From Fagopyrum homotropicum (taxonomy: Eukaryota; Streptophyta; Magnoliopsida; Caryophyllales; Polygonaceae): a stretch of 64,000 nt of DNA. The notes beneath the pieces are model-generated. The model did not search any database. It had not been told where the DNA came from and worked only from the letters and a program-made list of their open reading frames with translations. Made by a program: the position numbers and the translations under genes. Location: assembly GCA_033239125.1 (NCBI GenBank), contig BSWB01000005.1:100749994-100813993 (forward strand), written 5' to 3'. Positions 11,584 to 22,492 of this stretch are shown piece after piece; position 1 is the first letter of the stretch; each line of letters opens with the position of its first letter.

Positions 11584-12216
11584 ATTAGGGTTCGTCGACG
11601 ATTCTCTCTAACTCTCAGGGTCTAATCTGTTTACGATCGATCTATCATCATCTAAGCCACAACTATCAACCCTTCACCTTAGAATTGTTAAGGGTTTTTA
11701 GCCAATAAAAGTCATGTTGATATCAAATTCAAAGATTAAAAGATTGAAAGATGAAAACTTCCGAAAACTTTCAATAAACTTCAAACCAATCTCAAAGTCA
11801 CAATCAAGAACGAATATTGTCAATAGATTCAGAATAAAGCAAACAATCACAACCTTAGGAAAGAAAGAAGAACGGGATGTCAATCCGTCTTCCAAATCAA
11901 ACCTAAACAAGAAGAGAAATCTTCTTGCAACAATCTTCCAAAAACTTCGATCTTCCGCCAATCCGGAAATCTCAACAGCAATCTCCACCAAAAGTGCGAG
12001 ATTAGGGCAAATCCAAGCACGAACTTCAACCTCCAACGAGATGTAAATGCCTCTAAGCGAGGGTTAAGCGAGGGTAAGTGCCGCTAAGCGAAGGTGTAAG
12101 CCAAGGTCTAAAGCGAGGTGACGGAATTTCTCTTCGTCCGTCTTTTTATAGGGCAAGATAAAATATCGGCCCGGCCCAATCTTCAAAAGATCGTGGCTTC
12201 AAAATGTGGCGAAAAA

Positions 12217-12420
12217 GATCGCCAAGATCACGGTCGTGGAAGGTTCCACGACCGTAATTTAGAGCGTGGAAGGTGTCACGGTTTGAACCATGGATTCCAC
12301 GACCGTAATAGTTACTGGAATGCATCACGCCTCTCTTGCAAGGTTCCACGGCCGTGGAACTAAACGTGGTTTGTAGTACGGCCGTATTTTAGAGCGTGGT
12401 TTAGGGCAAGAACGTGATTC
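12217..12420 (-). repeat. Palindrome cluster upstream of TATA, C 3' LTR
   Basis: Contains TCACGGTCGTGG (about 12230), CCACGACCGTAA (twice), TCACGGTTTGAACC, the exact CCACGGCCGTGG (12346-12357), TACGGCCGTA (12377-12386) and GAGCGTGGTTT. The 5' LTR copy lies at about 23772-23975. With A (3514-3680) it is the densest occurrence of the motif. Confidence 0.87.
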
Positions 12421-12694
12421 TTCCCTAGCCTCGTGCACTTCTCAAGTTGAACTCCATTTTGCTCCTAATAATGCCCTTAATCCATGGACATACTCAATCA
12501 ACTCTTCTTTGCTAAATTCCGTTCGGAAATGACTCCCAATCACCTATAATCAACATAAAGCTAGTGTAGACATCCATATCGATAATATAGGCAAACTAGC
12601 TCACAAATGCAACAATGCTAAATCAAAGACTATCAATATGAATCAAATACACTTAGAAAATGTGCCTAAAATATCACAATATTTCATGCTAACA

Positions 12695-14060
12695 AATAAC
12701 CCCATACTTAACACTTGCTTGTCCCTAAGCAAGGTCTTTCAAAAAGCTTTAAACAAAAGTTAGGATGAAATATGTGTACCTTCTCAAAGCAATACTTCTT
12801 TTGGAGGAATGTGCCTTCTAAAGAATAGATCATTCTCAAATCTTGCTTCAATCGTTTATAGACTTTCATACACTTAATCAAAGAGTAAAGAGTAAAGAAA
12901 ACTCATGAATTAATCAAACTTCTAAACAAGCATCATAACCTTCAAACATTATCAAAATCAATCATAAGAAACTTCAATTTAGATCACCAAGTCATATAAC
13001 ATTCTTTTGATCTTAAGGACTTTCAAAGAAAAGGTCTAGAATGTGGAAGGGGAAGGAAACTTTAAGGAATGTGGTGCATGAATCCGGGAAAGTGGACAAC
13101 TACCCTTCTTCTTCTTTTGCGGTTTCCGCAACACTTCAACTTAGAGCTTCGCTCTTCTTCCTTTCATTTTTCGACTTTACTTTTGGAGTTATGGATAGAG
13201 GTGCACAAAAACCGAAGCCTAGGAGATTGGCGTTTCTCAAGTTTTATGAGATGCCTCAAACCCTTAGCGCACATACCACAATCCGCTAGGAATATCGCTC
13301 AATCCGACTTTGGCAAGACACAAACATCCGGCTATGTGAATGGTGCCGAGTTACTCATCATCATGATTGACTTCCCCAAACCTAGAATTTCTTTCTATTC
13401 TATTGATTGCAATTAATTGCTCTCATGGCCCTCCCACATCAAACATGCCTTTTTCATTCACTTCTCCAAATTCCCGGATAGGTAAAGGAGGTCAATATTT
13501 CAATGAGGAGCTAAAATGATCAAAGAAAGAAGAAAGAAAAATCGAATTGCCTTAATCATCTCAACAAGAAGTATAAGAACTTATAGTGTGATTTCAACTT
13601 CAATTTCTCAACATGATTTAGGTAACATTCATCACATTATGAAACTTGCAAAAGAGGTAAAATTCATTCATTCAAATTCTTTTCAATTCACTATTCTTTT
13701 AAGCATGCAATTGTCATCAAACTCAATTCACAAGTAGTGATTATCATAGAAATCATCTCAATTCATTAGAAGCACAAAATTTTCAAAATTTTTCAATTTT
13801 TACGGGTTTTTCAAGTTCTTTTTCATGCAATGCAATAATGAAAGGTGCAACAATATAATGAACATGCAATGATAGTCTCGAATAAAAGCAAACATAGTGA
13901 GTAGAAGTTATTACAAACTTTTAGTACATCCCACCCCATACTTAGGACGAACATTGTCCCTAATGTTCAAAAGAAAGAAAGAAAAGAAGAAAAGAAAAAG
14001 AAACTCACAAAGTGGTGGTGGAATGTCTAAAGCGAACGGTCAATCATCAAATCCTCATCA
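12695..14060 (-). other. 3' non-coding region of C with two PPT-like tracts
   Basis: The terminal tract AAGTATGGGGTTATT (minus) abuts the LTR at 12695. A second tract, AAGTATGGGGTGGG (minus), is near 13930-13943, preceded by GGGACAATG. No coding signal recognised between them; short open frames here have no similarity I know. Confidence 0.75.
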
Positions 14061-15628
14061 CTACGGCGCTGGTGGAGGCGGGAATGGAGAGAAGATAGGA
14101 TCATAAAACCGCCCAAACTGTTGGCGGTAGACGTCTCTCATCATGTGGTCGAGGTCGTCTAAGCGTCCATCTCTAGCATCGGCTCGGATCTCCAATGCTC
14201 CTACTCTCTCTCTGAAAGTCCGGTAGCCTAATCCGGCATCTGCTCGTACCATCCCGGAGCCTGACTGTACCATGCTGGAGCGTCGGATGGTGCTGGTGGT
14301 GGTGCTGGTGCTGTTGTCTGCTCTGTAGACCAAGGAGGGGGAACGCCATACCATGTAGGAGGTGTGGTCATCCACGTAGGCCTCTTACTCACGCTAGCGC
14401 GGCGAGAAGACGAGCCTGAAGCTCTAGCTGGACGTGGAGAACGTCTAGGTGCATCGGGGGCCGCCTCCGGCTGATCCGGAAACGTGCCAAAATCCTGCTC
14501 GGCTCCTCCTCCACCCTCAAACTGATCTCCCATCTCCTCCTCCTCAACAACTGGTGGTGGGACATATGGGGGAGCTGCTATCCTGTTCGCATGCATAGCA
14601 GCGAACGTCTCCTTCCAATTATGGCGTCCCGCCATAATGGAGTACTCCGGTAGCCACTCTATACCCCTACCCGTCCTGCTCTCCCAAGGCATGCCCACAT
14701 AAGGCGGACCTCTATGTGTGGGGAAAATGAGACCCCTAGTCATGAAAGCATGTAGCCCTAAAGGTACGGCTGGTATACGGGTGCAAGCAGAAAAATCAAC
14801 ACCTAAGCTCCTAGCAATGTGGGTAACTATCCCACCATATCCGATGTTGCCCTTCTTCTTGTTCTTGAGCTTGCTCATAGTAGCAGCCAAGAGAGTAGCA
14901 CAATCAGCACGGCGTCCATACAACATGGAGTAGAGTAAAAAGAGCTCATCCGTCTTGATCTTTTGGGGTGTCTCCGTCCTAGGAAAGAGACACTCCGAAA
15001 GAACACGATGAGCAATCTTCAAAGCTAGGTGGTACATCAACCTAGCCTTGGTGTCAGCGGGCTGCCAGCGGTCCTCGCTAGCGTAAATCATCGCCACCTC
15101 CTCCCAAAAATCCTTGGCGTAAACGTCACTAGGAAAGCGACCGTTAAAGGTCTCCTGAAACCCGAAAATGGTCCCAAACTCACGGATGCTAAAATGATAG
15201 TCTCTTTCCATGAGACGGAAAGAGACGGTCCTGTCTACATGGCTGTGCTCAAAAGATGTCACAACCTCCCGTGTAATCTCCTCATAAGCGTCTTCTCAGA
15301 TAGCCGAGAAGACAATAAGTCCGGCTCTATCCAAGAGCCAAGTGAGGTCATCAACTATGTTGAGAGGAGCTAGATCCTCCAATAACAAGTATCTAGGGCC
15401 AATCACAGGCCTCTCCTTGATCCTCTCGAGTGCATCGAGGTGATCATCATGTATGGTCGGAACTCTAGGGCTAGGGGGTGAGGGTGAGGAAGGTGATGAT
15501 GGAGGTGAAGGGGAAGAGGGTGGTGGTGACCTAGAGGATGAGGAAGAGGAGGGATTACCCTTCCTCTTCTTGTTCTGGTTATCCTTCTTCTCTTTGATTC
15601 TCCCTGAAACTCTCCTCACAAAACCCAT
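14061..15628 (-). pseudogene. Athila ORF1-type protein in envelope position (C)
   Basis: ATG at 15626-15628. The product has a basic N-terminus (GFVRRVSGR, then a Lys-rich run), a Ser/Pro-rich segment, then a roughly 250-residue globular region resembling the Athila ORF1 C-terminal domain (FRLMERDYHFSIREFGTIFG; YGGIVTHIARSLGVDF), then a Pro/Tyr/Trp-rich tail. A single TGA at 15296-15298 interrupts the frame, one transition from an Arg codon. The frame closes at 14228; an overlapping frame continues to 14061 with a plausible helical tail, suggesting a one-base shift near 14230. I see no signal peptide or membrane segment, so 'envelope' describes position only. Function unknown. Confidence 0.75.
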
Positions 15629-16457
15629 TCTGTTCAAAATTACGGGCTGTTCTATGGAAACCACGGCCGTAATTCCTCCAGAGACCGTGATTCGTCTCAG
15701 AAAGTCGCAAATCTCAGCAAATCAGCAATCAATCTCCATAAAAAGGTAGTCATAATCTAATTTCTTCCAATCTCAATCAGTTCTTCCTAAAATTTCTAAC
15801 AAAAACGAACCAAATCGACAAGAATCAAGAAGAGAGGAAAAACCTATTTTTCGGATTGAAAAATCCGAATTGCGCGTTCCTTGGTGAATTTCCGCTCGAT
15901 TTGTCTCTTGGATCTTGTTGGTGGTCGAGTTTGCTTCAGTTTAGGAGGAAGAATCGTTAAAAATGATTAAGAAACGAGGATTTGAGAGAGGGTCGTGGAT
16001 TTCGGCTATTAGGTCGTGGAAGAGGGGTTTTGGGATGATTTTTGTGAAGAATGTGGTTTATATAGTCACAGGCAAAATTTTTGAAAATCACGGTCTGTCG
16101 GGGTGTTCCACGGCCGTGGAAGTGTACGGAACCGTGGTTTTGGTGATTTTTCAAAGGCTTTTGGAAATTACGGGTACTGTAGCTGTCACGACCGTGGTTT
16201 AGGCCGTGGAACTCTCTGTAAAGCTCCAAAGTTCAGATTTCGTCACTTTTCTTCAACATTATCCTCCCCTTTTCCTTTTCCATCGTTCCTACATCCAAAA
16301 AACACGAACATACCGGGAGAAATCGAAGGCAAAAACAAAGCAAAAACGTCTATACTAAGCTAATCTATGAATCGAAAACAAAAACAAAAATGCATTACCT
16401 TGGCTTGCCTCCCAAGAAGCGCTTTGTTTAAGGTCCGTAGCTAGACCAATCTCGCAC
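15629..16457 (-). repeat. Pol-env spacer of C with palindrome clusters
   Basis: Non-coding. Holds CCACGGCCGTAA (15661), GACCGTGATT (about 15683), TCACGGTCTGTCG (about 16088), the exact CCACGGCCGTGG (16108-16119), AACCGTGGTTTT (from 16130) and TCACGACCGTGG (about 16186). The conserved GGGAGGCAAGCC-type box follows the pol end (about 16402-16440). It corresponds to 833-1661 of A. Confidence 0.8.
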
Positions 16458-16556
16458 TTATTCGAGTGCGGTAGGCGCGAACTCCTCAGCTTGGAGTTCC
16501 GACGTATACTTCTTGAGTCGTTGGCCGTTCACCTTAAAACTTCCGCTCGCTTCACC

Positions 16557-19500
16557 TCATACTTTAACTGCACCATGGGGGAAAATACGCTTAATTAGAA
16601 AAGGTCCGGTCCAACGAGATTTAAGTTTACCTGGAAAGAGACGAAGCCTTGAATTGAAGAGGAGAACTTGATCTCCTTCTTTGAAGTCCTTTGGAATGAT
16701 ATGCTTATCATGCCAACGTTTCGCTCTCTCCTTATAGATCTTAGCGTTTTCATAAGCGTTCAAGCGGAGTTCATCCAGCTCATTGATGTCTAGGAGACGC
16801 TTCTCTCCCGCTTCTTTCATGCTGAAGTTCAACCACTTGATAGCCCAAAACGCTTTGTGCTCCAACTCTACTGGTAAGTGACAAGACTTCCCATACACAA
16901 GGTTGTATGGTGTGGTTCCTATGGGAGTCTTGTATGCAGTCCGGTATGCCCATAATGCATCGTCAAGCTTCAAAGACCAATCCTTCCTAGTCCTTGAAAC
17001 CGTCTTCTCTAGGATTCCTTTGATCTCCCTATTTGAGATCTCAACTTGTCCACTTGTTTGTGGATGATAAGGGGTAGCGATCTTGTGAGTAACCCCATAC
17101 TTAGCTAGAAGAGCTTCAAAGCGCCGGGCAATGAAGTGAGAACCTCCATCACTAATGATCGTCCTTGGCGTCCCAAATCGCGGGAAGATGGTCTTGTTGA
17201 AGAACTTAACCACCACCATGGCATCATTGGTGGGAGAGGCAATTGCTTCCACCCATCTAGAAACATAATCCACCGCCAATAGTATGTATTGGTTTCCACA
17301 AGAGGATGGGAATGGTCCCATGAAATCGACTCCCCAAATGTCGAAAATCTCCACCTCTTGGATGTTGTTGAGGGGCATCTCATTCCTCCTAGAGATATTG
17401 CCTGTTCTTTGACAAGCATCGCAGCAAGAAACAAAGGATTGCACATCTTTAAACAAAGTAGGCCAAAAGAATCCAGATTGCAATACCTTTGCGCTAGTCT
17501 TGTTCGAACTAGCGTGTCCTCCACAAGGTAGTGAATGACAATGACGGATGACACTTTGCATCTCATCTTCCGGCACACATCGCCGAATGATGCCATCCGG
17601 ACCTCTCTTAAAGAGGAGAGGCTCGTTCCAAAAGTATTCCCGGACATCCTTAAAGAACTTCTTCCTTTGTGCGTAGGATAATCCGGGTGGTATCTCCTCA
17701 CAAACCAAATAGTTAACAAAATCAGCAAACCATGGTTCGTTACCTTTGGAGATCACATCGATGCACTCCTCAATAAGGTGTAGGTGTTCGTCCGGGAAGG
17801 AGTCGTTGATGGGTAAATGGTCGTCCTCTAGATGTGTTAGGCGACTCAAATGATCCGCAACAGAATTTTCTGAACCTTTCTTGTCGCGGATCTCAAGATC
17901 GAATTCTTGTAGGAGAAGAATCCATCTAATTAGCCTTGGCTTCGCATCTTTCTTCGCAAGGAGGTACCGGATCGCAGCGTGATCCGTGTAGACAATCACC
18001 TTTGCACCTACAAGATAAGAGCGAAACTTGTCAATAGCATAGACAATGGCTAAAAACTCTTTTTCGGTAGTGGCGTAGTTGAGCTGCGCTTCATCTAGCG
18101 TTTTGCTAGCATAGTATATGGCATGGGTTTGCCCTTCTTTTCGTTGTCCAAGAACAGCTCCAATAGCTACGTCACTAGCATCGCACATAATCTCAAAGGG
18201 AAGAGTCCAATCCGGGGGTTGGATAATAGGTGCTGAAATTAGAGCTTGCCGAATGGTGTTAAACGCATCCAAACATTCCTGCGAAAACTCAAAAACCGCA
18301 TCCTTCATCAATAGATTAGTGAGAGGTTTTGATATCTTAGAAAAGTCCTTAATGAAACGTCTATAAAATCCAGCATGTCCTAGGAAACTTCTTATCCCTT
18401 TCACCGAAATTGGGGGAGGAAGCTTCTCTATGGTCTCTATCTTAGCCTTGTCTACCTCTATCCCTCTACTAGAGACTAAGTGGCCTAATACAATTCCTTC
18501 CTTAACCATAAATTGACACTTCTCCCAATTAAGAACTAGGTTAGTGTCTTCACACCTTTGCAAAACAAGAGAAAGGTTAGAAAGGCAATCGTTAAAAGAG
18601 GAACCGTATACGGAGAAGTCGTCCATGAAGACTTCCATGATTTCCTCTATGTATTCGGAGAAGATGGCCATCATGCACCGTTGGAAGGTGGCTGGGGCGT
18701 TGCAAAGCCCGAACGGCATTCTCCTATAAGCAAACGTACCCCATGGGCACGTGAATGTGGTCTTCACTTGATCATCCGGGTGTATCGGAATCTGAAAGAA
18801 ACCACTATAACCGTCAAGGTAGCAAAAATGTGAATGTTGTGCTAACCTTTCAAGCATTTGATCAATGAATGGCAATGGGAAATTATCCTTCCGCGTTGCG
18901 TTGTTGAGCTTGCGGTAGTCTATGCACATCCGCCATCCCGTCACAGTTCGGGTAGGAATGAGTTCGTTGTTTTTGTTGGTGATGACCGTCATTCCTCCCT
19001 TCTTCGGAACTACTTGAACCGGACTCACCCACTTACTATCGGAGATAGGGTAGATGATACCTGCATCAAGAAGCTTAAGAATTTCCTTCTTGACAACCTC
19101 CTTCATGGTCGGATTCAACCGCCTTTGAGGTTGTCTTGAAGTTCTAAAATCTTCCTCCATTAGTATCTTATGCATGCATAGGGAGGGTTTAATTCCTACT
19201 AAGTCCTCAATAGTATAGCCTATGGCCTTCTTATGTTTCCTAAGGACAATCATGAGCTGATTATGTTCATCTATGCTTAGATCGGAACTAACAATAACCG
19301 GAAAGGTAGAATTAGGTCCTAGAAAAGCGTACCTTAGATGAGTAGGAAGTGGTTTGAGTTCCATTGCTTTCGAAGCTTCCAATGATCCTTGAGAAGTATC
19401 CGATATCTCCTTAGAAGTCTCTAAGGGTGATGAGTGTGTGGGAGAAGAATCAGAAGAAGTTGAAGAAGTGTCTCGATCACTCCTTTCCACGCCCAAAATT

Positions 19501-22052
19501 ACGGGTTCCTCATGGCCTCCACGGCCGTGGTTCAGGGCGTGGAAAGGAAATACGGTTGTCATGTCTTCTCCACGACCGTATAACTCCCTTGAGTGAGGCA
19601 CGGTTTTGGTTGTGAAATCCACGGCCGTGGAATACAGGGTATAACCGTGGATTCTCACGTTTTCTGTCTCATCGTGGAGTTTTTCAAACTCCACTTCACC
19701 TATCTCTTCTTGTGCTTCTAAGGCTTCAATTGCCTCATTGCACTCTTCTTCTTCCCCTACATTGGTTAGACTCATAGTGATAACTTTTTGTAAAGGATCG
19801 TTAAAGAGAATCGCACTTACCTCCTCCCTAGACAAACCCTCTTCATCTTGGATATCGAAAATATCCTCATCAAAGATTGGCTCCTTCACTAGAGTAGAAA
19901 GAACGAACTCTACTTTCTCCTCTCCTATATCAAAAGCGAGTCTACCATTCTTGCAATCGACTATGCAGCCGGAAGTTGCAAGAAATGGTCTTCCGAGTAT
20001 GATCGGGACCGGACTATCTGCAAGAATATCAAGCACGACAAAATCAATGGGAACAAAGAATTTACCTAGCTTGACCGGGACGTCTTCTACAATACCGACG
20101 GGGCGAGTGATGGATCGATCCGCCATGTACAACGTCATCTTCACCGGTTTAGGGTCGCCTAAACCGATCTTCCTACACAATGCAAGTGGCATGATGCTCA
20201 CACTTTCTCCTAAGTCACATAAAGCGTCATATGTGACATCTCCCACTCCTATGGGAATGCAAAATGACCCCGGATCCTTTAGCTTTGGGGGCATTTTCTC
20301 TTTTATGGTCTTGATGAGATCCGAAGAATCCGAACTCATCTTAACCTCTCCGAAGTCCTTTAGCTTCCTCTTGTTAGAGAGGAGCTCCTTCAAGAACTTG
20401 CCATAAGCCGGCATACCTACAATAGCATCAATAAATGGTATATTAATATGCAGCTTGCTCATGAGTTCTATGAACTTACCGAATTTTTTATCTAGGCGCG
20501 CTCTCGCTCTAGATTGAGGGAATGGTAGGGGAGGTTTATAAGCTGGAGGAGGAACGTAGACATCTTCCTTCTCCTTCCCCTTCTCTTTCTCCTTTTCCTT
20601 TTCTACGGAGACTTCAACGAACTTAGGCTGCGGATCGGTGGTAGTCACTCCGCACCTAGTTGTGCTTGCCATAACCCTTCCCTTAGGGTTGTCCTCCGTC
20701 TTTCCTGGAAGCTTCCCTTGATTCCTAGGAACTTCCTCCGCATGGTTGAACATTTGGTTTTCCAAAACCTTTTGAGCTTTGTCAACCTTAGAAATTTGAT
20801 CATCAACCTTAATGATGCGGTTCTCCAACCCTTGTAGTTTTCCCAAAATCGTTTCCATCATGGGATCGGGCTTCTCCTTCCCCGAAGTATTTCCTCCATT
20901 TGATGTTTGCCCCCGGCTTTTCAAAGGAGTAGAGGAAGAGGAAGGTGGAGTTAGTGAATTAGAATTGGAAGGATAAGAGTTACCGGAATTTTGTTGATTG
21001 GGGCGCCAATTGTTGTTGTTTGAACCCCTATTGTTGTTCCAATTATTGTTCCGGTTGTTGTTGTTTCCATTCCAATTGTTATTCCGGTTGTTGTTCCGGT
21101 TATTGTTGTTGTTGTTGCGGTTGGTGTTGTCACCGCCATTGTTATTGCCCAAATAGCCAACATCCTTCTCTTGTTGCTTTGGGAAGTTGGTCTTGATAGC
21201 CTCCTTCAACTCTTTGATCTCATTGTTGAGGGAGAAAATCTTATTTTGAGCTTCATGTGTGAGCTTTGCTCCTTGCTCCACACGATTTCCCTCCACTTTT
21301 CGGTGGGAATACTTCTCTATGACCCTTGCTTGCTTCTCAATGAAGTCCCAAGCATCATCTTCTCTCATGTCCATGAATGTTCCACATGAGAGGGATTGGA
21401 GGTTGAATTGCGTTCCCGCATCTAACCCTTTGTAGTAGATCTCTAGCAACGCAAGCTTGGATATGCCATGATGAGGGCAATCCAATAACAAGTCCTGAAA
21501 CCTTTCCCATGATTGAAACAAACTTTCGTTAGACCTCATGGAAAATGCATTGATCTTACCTCTAAGTTCCACCGTTTTGGATGGCGGAAAGAATTTGGTG
21601 AGGAACTCCGCGGAAAGGTCTTCCCACGTGTCTAGTTTCCCCCTAGGAAGAGCTTGGTACCAAGACAATGATTTCCCCTTCAAGGAGAAGAAGAAAGGCT
21701 TGAGCTTATAGTTGTTGGTAGTAGCACTCTTCGGTCTCATCGTCTCCATCATACACTCAAAGTTTTGCAAGTGTTGGTGTGGAGATTCAGCGCTTGTCCC
21801 GCCAAATTGGTTTTGGCGAACAAGAGTAATAACTTGAGGGTTGAAGCTAAACCCTTGCACATCATCAGCATCAAAGTTCACGCCCAAACGGCGCGGTTGT
21901 TGTGTTGGATCCATCCGCTGGCCAAGATTTCTTGGCTCTTCATCTACACGTTCGATCCTTGCATTCCTAGGTGGAACACGACGATTGGCAGCTCCCCGTG
22001 GATGGAAAGGATTCACATTGATCGTGGGATCAATCTCCTCTAACGGTGGCAT
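16557..22052 (-). CDS. Gag-pol polyprotein of element C (1831 aa open)
   Basis: Polyprotein of an Athila-lineage retrotransposon. In order (residues from the ATG at 22052): gag core about 95-240 (FFFSLKGKSLSWY), Asn-rich run about 305-355 with no CCHC knuckle seen, protease about 600-710 with active-site CDLGES and ILGRPFLAT, acidic linker 710-895 with the palindrome cluster at about 795-855, RT about 985-1165 with catalytic FMDD, RNase H about 1240-1370 with TDHAA, integrase about 1460-1750 (GVDFMGP, ISDGGSHF, HPQTSGQVE) and a GPF module (TGPFLIKRIF). It stops at TGA 16557-16559; element A has a Trp codon there, and the frame then continues 33 codons to a TAA at 16458-16460. An upstream open segment in the same frame (22122-22391) is separated by one TAG. 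Confidence 0.9.
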   Translation of the reverse strand: MPPLEEIDPTINVNPFHPRGAANRRVPPRNARIERVDEEPRNLGQRMDPTQQPRRLGVNFDADDVQGFSFNPQVITLVRQNQFGGTSAESPHQHLQNFECMMETMRPKSATTNNYKLKPFFFSLKGKSLSWYQALPRGKLDTWEDLSAEFLTKFFPPSKTVELRGKINAFSMRSNESLFQSWERFQDLLLDCPHHGISKLALLEIYYKGLDAGTQFNLQSLSCGTFMDMREDDAWDFIEKQARVIEKYSHRKVEGNRVEQGAKLTHEAQNKIFSLNNEIKELKEAIKTNFPKQQEKDVGYLGNNNGGDNTNRNNNNNNRNNNRNNNWNGNNNNRNNNWNNNRGSNNNNWRPNQQNSGNSYPSNSNSLTPPSSSSTPLKSRGQTSNGGNTSGKEKPDPMMETILGKLQGLENRIIKVDDQISKVDKAQKVLENQMFNHAEEVPRNQGKLPGKTEDNPKGRVMASTTRCGVTTTDPQPKFVEVSVEKEKEKEKGKEKEDVYVPPPAYKPPLPFPQSRARARLDKKFGKFIELMSKLHINIPFIDAIVGMPAYGKFLKELLSNKRKLKDFGEVKMSSDSSDLIKTIKEKMPPKLKDPGSFCIPIGVGDVTYDALCDLGESVSIMPLALCRKIGLGDPKPVKMTLYMADRSITRPVGIVEDVPVKLGKFFVPIDFVVLDILADSPVPIILGRPFLATSGCIVDCKNGRLAFDIGEEKVEFVLSTLVKEPIFDEDIFDIQDEEGLSREEVSAILFNDPLQKVITMSLTNVGEEEECNEAIEALEAQEEIGEVEFEKLHDETENVRIHGYTLYSTAVDFTTKTVPHSRELYGRGEDMTTVFPFHALNHGRGGHEEPVILGVERSDRDTSSTSSDSSPTHSSPLETSKEISDTSQGSLEASKAMELKPLPTHLRYAFLGPNSTFPVIVSSDLSIDEHNQLMIVLRKHKKAIGYTIEDLVGIKPSLCMHKILMEEDFRTSRQPQRRLNPTMKEVVKKEILKLLDAGIIYPISDSKWVSPVQVVPKKGGMTVITNKNNELIPTRTVTGWRMCIDYRKLNNATRKDNFPLPFIDQMLERLAQHSHFCYLDGYSGFFQIPIHPDDQVKTTFTCPWGTFAYRRMPFGLCNAPATFQRCMMAIFSEYIEEIMEVFMDDFSVYGSSFNDCLSNLSLVLQRCEDTNLVLNWEKCQFMVKEGIVLGHLVSSRGIEVDKAKIETIEKLPPPISVKGIRSFLGHAGFYRRFIKDFSKISKPLTNLLMKDAVFEFSQECLDAFNTIRQALISAPIIQPPDWTLPFEIMCDASDVAIGAVLGQRKEGQTHAIYYASKTLDEAQLNYATTEKEFLAIVYAIDKFRSYLVGAKVIVYTDHAAIRYLLAKKDAKPRLIRWILLLQEFDLEIRDKKGSENSVADHLSRLTHLEDDHLPINDSFPDEHLHLIEECIDVISKGNEPWFADFVNYLVCEEIPPGLSYAQRKKFFKDVREYFWNEPLLFKRGPDGIIRRCVPEDEMQSVIRHCHSLPCGGHASSNKTSAKVLQSGFFWPTLFKDVQSFVSCCDACQRTGNISRRNEMPLNNIQEVEIFDIWGVDFMGPFPSSCGNQYILLAVDYVSRWVEAIASPTNDAMVVVKFFNKTIFPRFGTPRTIISDGGSHFIARRFEALLAKYGVTHKIATPYHPQTSGQVEISNREIKGILEKTVSRTRKDWSLKLDDALWAYRTAYKTPIGTTPYNLVYGKSCHLPVELEHKAFWAIKWLNFSMKEAGEKRLLDINELDELRLNAYENAKIYKERAKRWHDKHIIPKDFKEGDQVLLFNSRLRLFPGKLKSRWTGPFLIKRIFPHGAVKV
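19487..19655 (-). repeat. Palindrome cluster inside gag-pol linker (C)
   Basis: Within coding sequence between protease and RT lie CCACGGCCGTGG twice (19519-19530 and 19619-19630), plus AATTACGGGTT, GGGCGTGG, CCACGACCGTA, GCACGGTTTTGG and AACCGTGG. The frame stays open through it. Encoded residues (such as NHGRGG) look like by-products of the DNA motif rather than a conserved protein segment. Confidence 0.85.
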
Positions 22053-22121
22053 GGAAGAATCACTATCATCAGCGGATGAGTGACCTTTTCTTCTAGACCT
22101 TGATGCCCTCCTTGAGGATTT

Positions 22122-22391
22122 CTAGCTTCCCTTATTCTTAAGGTCGCTTAGTTCTATCCTCATTTGGAAGATCATGTCTTGTAGATTGTTAACTTGAGAT
22201 TGATGACGATCCATTTCATCCTGGCGGAGGGTCTCATTCCATTGGAGTTGAGCTTCCTTCTCCGCCAACTCCGCTTGAAGATCACGTTCGTGTCCTTCAG
22301 CCATCTTCTTTTCCTTGCGCTTTTGCCTTAAAGTTTTCTCTAGCTCTTGATCAAGAGGTAAGAGATCTTCGGTGTTCCTAGACCTGCGCAT
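22122..22391 (-). pseudogene. N-terminal coiled-coil segment of C gag, before a TAG
   Basis: ATG at 22389-22391 opens an 89-codon frame rich in Glu, Lys, Arg and Gln with a likely coiled coil (LRQKRKEKKMAEGHERDLQA). It ends in TAG (22122-22124), and the same frame continues without another stop into gag-pol, through a Ser/Arg-rich stretch. This suggests the original gag began here and the TAG arose from a CAG codon. Programmed readthrough is possible but I see no supporting signal. Confidence 0.7.
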
Positions 22392-22469
22392 GCACTCAAA
22401 GTAATATCAAATAACGAGAGCAAGCTCCCAAGCTTGACAACCGGCTACCGAATTCGGCCGAAACCAAAT

Positions 22470-22486
22470 CCCCGGCAACGGCGCCA
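22470..22486 (-). other. Primer binding site, tRNA-Asp (C)
   Basis: On the minus strand TGGCGCCGTTGCCGGGG, 6 bp inside the 5' LTR boundary, identical to the site in B. Confidence 0.88.
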
Positions 22487-22492
22487 AAAACT

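Larger units (their letters stand above)
10938..12694 (-). repeat. 3' LTR of element C
   Basis: 1757 bp, near-identical to 22493-24249. On the minus strand it runs TGTTAGCATG ... GGGCGAACA. It carries a TATA-like box (CTATAAAAAG on minus, about 12143-12153), an extended palindrome cluster upstream of it (12217-12420) and one palindrome pair downstream (11552-11583). Confidence 0.95.

Noticed and set aside
11698..12046. Overlapping open frames on both strands, repeated identically at 23253-23601
   Set aside because: They lie in the two LTRs of element C and are repeated only because the LTRs are; no protein similarity and no conservation in the LTR of A.
22122..22124. Programmed amber readthrough between N-terminal coiled coil and gag
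   Set aside because: No known readthrough context is evident, and the other two stops in C show the same single-transition decay, so mutation is simpler. Kept only as a minor possibility.
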